From positions 1 through 64,000 of the forward strand of contig CAVPDZ010000011.1 of assembly GCA_963702755.1 (NCBI GenBank): a stretch of DNA of 64,000 nucleotides, given 5' to 3'. The position numbers and the translations under genes are program-made. Source of the stretch: JAJPKK01 sp963702755 (lineage in GTDB: Bacteria; Pseudomonadota; Alphaproteobacteria; Rhizobiales; Xanthobacteraceae). The notes below the pieces were generated by a model. The model worked only from the letters and a program-made list of their open reading frames with translations, did not search any database and was not told the DNA's origin. The number at the start of each line of letters is the position of its first letter. The first letter of the stretch is position 1. This document shows positions 58,901-64,000 of the stretch, in pieces.

Positions 58901-59358
58901 TTTCCACTCCTGTGCAGAGGATTTGTTCCTCACAGCATTAGTCGTGGGACGAGAGACATCGTTCACGGCTCCGTGTGTCATTTGTCACAGTTCGAACGGG
59001 ATGACGGAAAAGCAAGCAAATGCTGCGTCTTACGCTGCATTTTGCTGCGGAACGGGGGAGGCACCCCGGCCGTTAAGGATTCGACCTGGCCAATTCGGAA
59101 GAATGCGACCACGCTTCATGCGCGAAAGAGCGGCGAACGCACGCCGACTCGCCTGAAGCCTCGCCCGTCGCGCGCAAGCTGCCTCAATCAGTTGCGACGA
59201 CGGACGAGCAACGCGACAGGCGAGCGTCATCGCACCGTCATGTCGCTTTCCGAGCACTATACAAATCGGTTCGCACCCTCTTGCGATAACCGATGACGCG
59301 CAAAGATTCACCGTGCGGGGCTTCGAAAATCGAGTGCTGGTTGCCAGAGGAGTTCCCG
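58901..59358. other. Divergent promoter region
   Basis: 458 bp between the Gly/His-rich gene (leftward) and phosphoketolase (rightward). Open frames on both strands are antisense or frame shadows. The right end carries the AGAGGAG ribosome site of phosphoketolase. No repeat or RNA gene was recognised. Confidence 0.5.
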
Positions 59359-61763
59359 ATGCTCAATCCAACCCAGCCGACGGTTAGCGCCAAACCGCTT
59401 GCGGCCGAAGAGCTTCGCCTGATGGACGCCTGGTGGCGCGCGGCGAATTATCTGTCGGTCGGCCAGATCTATCTGCTGGACAATCCGCTGCTGAGGGAGC
59501 CGCTTGACGCTCAAGCACATCAAGCCGCGGCTGCTGGGCCATTGGGGCACCACGCCGGGGCTGAATTTCATCTATGTCCATCTCAACCGCGTCATCAAGG
59601 CGCGCGACCTCGACATGATCTACGTCGCCGGTCCGGGCCATGGCGGCCCCGGGCTGGTCGCCAATACCTGGCTCGAAGGCACCTACAGCGAGACCTATCC
59701 GCACATCCCGCAGAACGAGCCGGCATGCAGCGCCTGTTCAAGCAGTTCAGCTTTCCCGGCGGCATCCCGAGCCATGCGGCGCCCGAAACGCCGGGTTCGA
59801 TCCATGAAGGCGGCGAACTCGGCTACGCGCTGTCCCATGCCTATGGCGCGGCGTTCGACAATCCCGGACCTGATCGTCGCCTGCGTCGTCGGCGACGGCG
59901 AGGCCGAAACCGGGCCGATGGCGACGTCCTGGCATTCCAACAAGTTCCTCAATCCGGTCACCGACGGCGCGGTGCTGCCGATCCTGCATCTCAACGGCTA
60001 CAAGATCGCCAACCCGACGATCCTGGCGCGCATCACCCCGACGAGCTGCACGAGCCTGTTCGTCGGCTATGGCTACAAGCCCTACCTCGTCGAAGGCGAC
60101 GATCCCGCAACGATGCATCAGCTGATGGCGGCGACGCTCGACCAGGTCATCGACGAAATCCGCGCGATCCAGCAGCGAGGCGCGGCGACGGCCGATCGAA
60201 AGAGCGGCCGATCTGGCCGATGATCATCCTGAAAACCCGAAGGGCTGGACCGGCCCGAAGGAAGTCGACGGCCTCAAGACCGAAGGCTTCTGGCGCTCGC
60301 ACCAGGTGCCGATCGCCGAGATGGCGACGAAGCCCGAGCACCTGAAGCTGCTCGAAGCATGGATGCGGAGCTACCGGCCGGAGGAACTGTTCGATGCCGA
60401 CGGCGCGCTGCGGCCCGAGATCGCCGCGCTGGCGCCCGACGGGCGACCGCCGCATGAGCGCCAATCCGCATGCCAATGGCGGCCTGCTGATGCGCGAGCT
60501 CGACCTGCCCGACATCGCGCGATTATGCGGTCGACGGTCGACCAGCCCGGCGCGGCGGATGCCGAAGCGACGGCGGTCATGGCGCGCTTATCTGCGCGAC
60601 GTGCTGCGCGCCAGCGCCGAAGCGCGCAATTTCCGCGTCTTCGGCCCGGACGAGACCGCATCAAACCGGCTGTCGCACGTGTTCGAGGCGACCGACCGCG
60701 CCTGGGACGCCGAGACGCTGCCCTATGACGATCACCTCGCGCCCGACGGGCGGGTCATGGAGATCCTGTCCGAGCACACCTGCCAGGGCTGGCTCGAAGG
60801 ATACCTGCTGACCGGCCGGCACGGCTTCTTCTCCTGCTACGAGGCCTTCATCCACATCGTCGATTCGATGTTCAACCAGCACGCCAAATGGCTGAAGACC
60901 TGCCGCGAGATTCCGTGGCGGCGGCCGATCGCTCGCTCAACTATCTGCTGACCTCGCATGTCTGGCGTCAGGACCACAACGGCTTCAGCCATCAGGATCC
61001 CGGGCTTCATCGATTACGTCTGCAACAAGAAGTCCGACATCGTGCGCGTCTATCTGCCGCCCGACGCCAATCCTGCTGTACGTGACCGACCACTGCCTGC
61101 GCAGCTGGAACCGCATCAACGTGATCGTCGCCGGCAAGCAGCCCGCGCCGCAATGGCTCGGCATGGACGAGGCGATCAAGCATTGCACCGCCGGCATCGG
61201 CATCTGGGAATGGGCGAGCAACGACCGCGGCAGCGAGCCCGACGTGGTGATGGCCTGCGCCGGCGACGTGCCGACGCTCGAAACCCTGGCCGCCGTCGAT
61301 CTGCTTCGCCGCCATATCCCGGATCTCAAGATCCGGGTGGTCAACGTGGTCGACCTGATGACGCTGCAGCCGCACGAGGAACATCCGCACGGCCTGACCG
61401 ACCGCGATTTCGATGCGCTGTTCACCACCGACAAGCCGGTGATCTTCGCCCATCACGGCTATCCCTGGCTGATCCACCGCCTGACCTATCGGCGCACCAA
61501 CCACCACAACATCCATGTGCGCGGCTACAAGGAAGAGGGCACCACGACCACGCCGTTCGACATGGTGGTGCGCAACGATCTCGACCGCTTCCATCTCGTC
61601 GTCAGACGTCATCGACCGGCTGCCGCAGCTCGGCTACCTCGCCGCCTACGCCAAGCAGGCGATGCGCGACAAGCTGATCGAGCACAACGCCTACATCCGC
61701 GAGCACGGCGAGGACATGCCGGAGGTCAAGGACTGGCGGTGGCCCGCCGCCCGGCCCGCTTAG
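59359..61763 (+). pseudogene. xfp: Phosphoketolase (Xfp/Xpk) with about a dozen frame breaks
   Basis: About 800 codons, a full-length phosphoketolase that cleaves xylulose-5-P or fructose-6-P to acetyl-P. Segments in order: AEELRLMDAWWRAANYLSVG, RLLGHWGTTPGLNFIYVHL, YVAGPGHGGPG, RLFKQFSFPGGIPSHAAPE, CVVGDGEAETGPMATSWHSN (ThDP motif), [60 protein letters not shown] and WASNDRG. Frame changes occur near 59494, 59721, 59865, 60197, 60235, 60440, 60520-60580 (three), 60920, 60990, 61068 and 61610. They are mostly one extra base, some one missing. No in-frame stop or amino-acid decay is seen between them. It could be a very recent pseudogene or a poor-quality stretch. Confidence 0.9.
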
Positions 61764-62746
61764 TGCTCGAGCTTGATGCCGGCGCGATCGATCACGACTT
61801 TCCAGCGCGCGAGCTCTTCGTCGAAGATCGCCTCGGCGCGCTCGGCAGGCTCGCCGACCGGTTCGACGCCGAGCGTGATCATCTTCGCGCGCAGCTCCTT
61901 GTCGTTGCGGAAGGCGTCGACCAGCGCATCGCTCAGGATTTTGCGGATGTCGTCAGGCAGGCCGCGCGGTGCAAACAGGGCATTCCAGCCGGTGACGTGA
62001 AATCCCGGGAGTGCCGTTTCGGCAAGCGTCGGCACGTCGGGGAGCTGCGACAGGCGATAGCGGCTCGTGACCGCGAGCGGACGCACTTGCCCCGACGTGA
62101 CGAGGCCGAGCACGGCCGGAAGCTGCGGAAACATCACTTGCGTTGCGCCGGCGAGCATATCGTTGAGCGCGACGCCTCCCCCTTTGTACGGCACGTTGAG
62201 CATCTTGGTGCCGGTCTCCAGCATGAAAAGCTCGGCCGCGAGCCGGTCGGACGTCGCGCGCCCCGAGGAACCGAAGTTGAGTTGGCCCGGTCGCGCCTTG
62301 AGATAGGCGATCAGCTCAGGCACGGAGTGTACGGGCAGCGACTTGTTGACGACGACGACGTTGGCGAACTCGGCAGTGAGCGCGATCTTGACGAGGTCCC
62401 GCCGCACGTCGAAGGGGAAATCGTCGCGCATCAGCGGCGGAACGATCTGCCCGCCGAAGCCGCCCACCAGCAGCAGGTAGCCGTCGGGTGGCGCGCGCAC
62501 CACTTCGCCCATGCCGATGAGGCCGTCGCCGCCCGGCCGGTTTTCGACCAGGACCGTCTGGCCGAGGCGCTGCTGCAAGGCCTGCGCCACCAGCCGGCCC
62601 ATGATGTCGGCAACGCCGCCCGGCGCGAACGCGACGACGAGTTTGACCGTGCGCGTCGGATAGCGGTCCGCGGCTTGCGCAGGCGTTCCGCCCGCCAGCA
62701 CGGCGAGCAGCAGCAGCAAGGAGACGATCGGCGAAACGCGGATCAC
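61760..62746 (-). CDS. Bug/TctC-type tripartite tricarboxylate transporter binding protein (3)
   Basis: 328 aa, intact. The signal peptide is VSPIVSLLLLLAVLAGGTPA. The mature part has YPTRTVKLVVAFAPGGVADI, LVENRPGGDGLIGMGEVVRA, PDGYLLLVGGFGGQIVPPL and the C-terminal FDEELARWKVVIDRAGIK. The start overlaps the stop of the upstream oxygenase gene (ATGA), so the two are co-translated. The stop overlaps the convergent phosphoketolase stop by four bases. Membrane subunits are absent. The coupling suggests that the bound solute and the oxygenase substrate belong to one pathway, which is inference. Confidence 0.93.
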   Translation of the reverse strand: MIRVSPIVSLLLLLAVLAGGTPAQAADRYPTRTVKLVVAFAPGGVADIMGRLVAQALQQRLGQTVLVENRPGGDGLIGMGEVVRAPPDGYLLLVGGFGGQIVPPLMRDDFPFDVRRDLVKIALTAEFANVVVVNKSLPVHSVPELIAYLKARPGQLNFGSSGRATSDRLAAELFMLETGTKMLNVPYKGGGVALNDMLAGATQVMFPQLPAVLGLVTSGQVRPLAVTSRYRLSQLPDVPTLAETALPGFHVTGWNALFAPRGLPDDIRKILSDALVDAFRNDKELRAKMITLGVEPVGEPAERAEAIFDEELARWKVVIDRAGIKLEH

Positions 62747-63783
62747 GTCGAAGCGGTCGCCTCAGGCACGTTGACCTTGCCGGGCATGATCCGCGCGGTG
62801 CTGCGCGCCTTGAACTCGCCGTAGAGGAACGGAACGTCGCGCGGCATCGACGTGTGCAGGTTTTCCGGCGCGACGTTCGAAGGATCGGGATTCTTCATCA
62901 GCGGTGTGATGAGCGCATCGTAGCTCGGATACATGAAGAACGGGATCGAATAGCGCTCGCGGCCGGAGCGGTTGATGACCCGATGCAGCGTGGAGGACAG
63001 GACGGCGTCGGTCCATACCTTCAGCACCTCGCCGACATTGACGACGTAAGTGCCCTCGATCGGCGGCACCGCGACCCATTCGTTGTCGCGATTGCGGATC
63101 TCAAGCCCGCCATTGTTGTCCTGCGCCAGGATCGTGAATGCGTTGGTGTCGGTATGCGCGCGGGCACCGAGATGCACGCCGTCATCCTCCGGCGTCTGCG
63201 GCGGATAGTGGAGGATGCGGAGCGAATTCATGTCCTTCTTGAAATATTGCTTCAGCGTGCCGGCCGGCATGTCGAGCCCGAGTTCAAACAGCGCCAGCAG
63301 TTCGTATCCCAGCACATTGATCTTGTCGTAATAGGCCATCATCCGCGGCTTGAGATCGGGCATCGCCCTCGGCCATGGGATGCGGCCATGCAGCGGCTTG
63401 CCGGCGAGCAAATCGGGATCGTCGTCGGCAAGCGGCCGGCGAAATTGGAACGCCTCCTGCAGATTTTCCGACAGGTTCTTGCCGGTGCCCTTGTTCATGC
63501 CGGGCAGGTAGCCCTGGCCCTGGGCGTCCGGGTTGCGCGACATCGCGGATTCCATTTTGACGTCGAGCGGCAGGCTGTGGAAGTCGGCGGCCGTCTTGAA
63601 GATCGCTTCGATGTCTGCCGGCGCCATGCGATGGTTCTTGATGTACATGAAGCCGACGCGGCCACAGACGTCCGCGATCTCGGCCGCGACCGCGCGCCGT
63701 TTCGCCTCAACGCCCGACCACGCCGGGGCGAGGTCGACGACAGGCACATCCGTGAAGGCAAGCTTGCGGGCGGAAGGCAGCAT
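62743..63783 (-). CDS. Isopenicillin-N-synthase-family 2OG-Fe(II) oxygenase
   Basis: 346 aa. The N-terminal DIOX_N part has VPVVDLAPAWSGVEAKRRAV and CGRVGFMYIKNH. The jelly-roll core has the iron ligands in GARAHTDTNAFTILAQD (HxD) and in SSTLHRVINRSGRERYSIPF (distal His, and Arg with RxS for the 2-oxoglutarate carboxylate). Family members include plant-type and bacterial 2-oxoglutarate oxygenases; beta-lactam synthesis is not implied. The start at 63783 has AGGAG upstream. It is followed with ATGA overlap by a Bug-type binding protein. Confidence 0.93.
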   Translation of the reverse strand: MLPSARKLAFTDVPVVDLAPAWSGVEAKRRAVAAEIADVCGRVGFMYIKNHRMAPADIEAIFKTAADFHSLPLDVKMESAMSRNPDAQGQGYLPGMNKGTGKNLSENLQEAFQFRRPLADDDPDLLAGKPLHGRIPWPRAMPDLKPRMMAYYDKINVLGYELLALFELGLDMPAGTLKQYFKKDMNSLRILHYPPQTPEDDGVHLGARAHTDTNAFTILAQDNNGGLEIRNRDNEWVAVPPIEGTYVVNVGEVLKVWTDAVLSSTLHRVINRSGRERYSIPFFMYPSYDALITPLMKNPDPSNVAPENLHTSMPRDVPFLYGEFKARSTARIMPGKVNVPEATAST

Positions 63784-63922
63784 CGCGGGCTCCTGACAGC
63801 GCGAACACGGCGATACCGCTGGGAGTCCCCGTGAAGCGCGAATGGCGGGGAATAGTAGCCTCGGTCGCGGCTCGTCGAAAGCCCGGACAAGAGGCAAGCG
63901 GCGCCCGCTCGAGCCGGCAGGG

Positions 63923-64000
63923 CTATCGCTCGCGTGGCTGCAGATATTCGAGCGGCGTGCTCGACACCACATCAACATAAGTCGGCTTGAACGCCGCCGG
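63923..64000 (-). CDS. C-terminal end of an unidentified gene (cut by window edge)
   Basis: 25 codons plus TAG are readable from the right edge: AAFKPTYVDVVSSTPLEYLQ then PRER and stop. Composition and codon use are those of a real GC-rich gene, but the product cannot be identified from this. It ends 140 bp before the oxygenase start, in the same direction, so may be in its operon. Confidence 0.5.
   Translation of the reverse strand, partial: PAAFKPTYVDVVSSTPLEYLQPRER

Overview
This is a GC-rich alphaproteobacterial chromosome segment. It most resembles the Hyphomicrobiales around Bradyrhizobium, Rhodopseudomonas and their relatives. The grounds are high GC at third codon positions, a PodJ-like Sel1 protein, branched-chain (Liv) and TTT/Bug-type solute-binding proteins, many small secreted low-complexity proteins, and dispersed palindromic repeats of the type built on GTAGCCCGGATTGAGCG. 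Placement below order level is inference.

Layout. 0-5 kb: thrS (cut by the left edge), a PRC-barrel protein, a small Sel1-like membrane protein and yidD. 5-12.5 kb: a periplasmic ClpP/crotonase-like protein, then a leftward fatty-acid beta-oxidation operon (acyl-CoA dehydrogenase, thiolase, cupin, FadJ). 12.8-16.9 kb: a 1348-residue PodJ-like polarity protein. 17-20 kb: a decayed IS5-type element, two YCII-like proteins and a TetR regulator with an operator-like site. 20.2-27.5 kb: an outer-membrane beta-barrel protein, then a leftward TIR/STAND/FGE cluster of three genes (TIR-nSTAND-TM-FGE, 4TM-NACHT, TIR-FGE), which is the best candidate for a little-described conflict or defence system. 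27.7-32 kb: a DUF5996 protein, a large Orn/Lys/Arg decarboxylase and a GNAT acetyltransferase. 32-38.3 kb: a branched-chain-type ABC importer (livF, livG, livM, livH and two tandem paralogous binding proteins). 38.4-42 kb: two Bug-type binding proteins and a TPR protein. 42.2-45.1 kb: a benzoylformate-decarboxylase-like ThDP enzyme followed by a MetE-C-like protein. 45.3-51.4 kb: a secreted Lys/Thr/Ala-rich protein, cutA, nadK, lepA, uppP, an NDUFA9-like protein and tRNA-Leu(CAG). 52-58.9 kb: a GGDEF-EAL protein, a class A penicillin-binding protein with a (NYGQ)n tail, and a Gly/His-rich secreted protein. 59.3-64 kb: a phosphoketolase with many frame breaks, a third Bug protein and an isopenicillin-N-synthase-like oxygenase.

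A recurring property is single-base frame disruption of otherwise well-conserved genes. Eleven genes outside the phosphoketolase and the IS (yidD, the OMP, the TIR-nSTAND gene, the decarboxylase, livM, livH, one Bug protein, the ThDP decarboxylase, lepA, the GGDEF-EAL gene and the PBP) need one base removed (two in the TIR gene) to restore the family sequence, and every one reads as a +1 insertion. The phosphoketolase alone carries about a dozen insertions and deletions. Sequencing or assembly error is the simplest explanation, so gene coordinates below span the restored reading frames and the break is stated each time.
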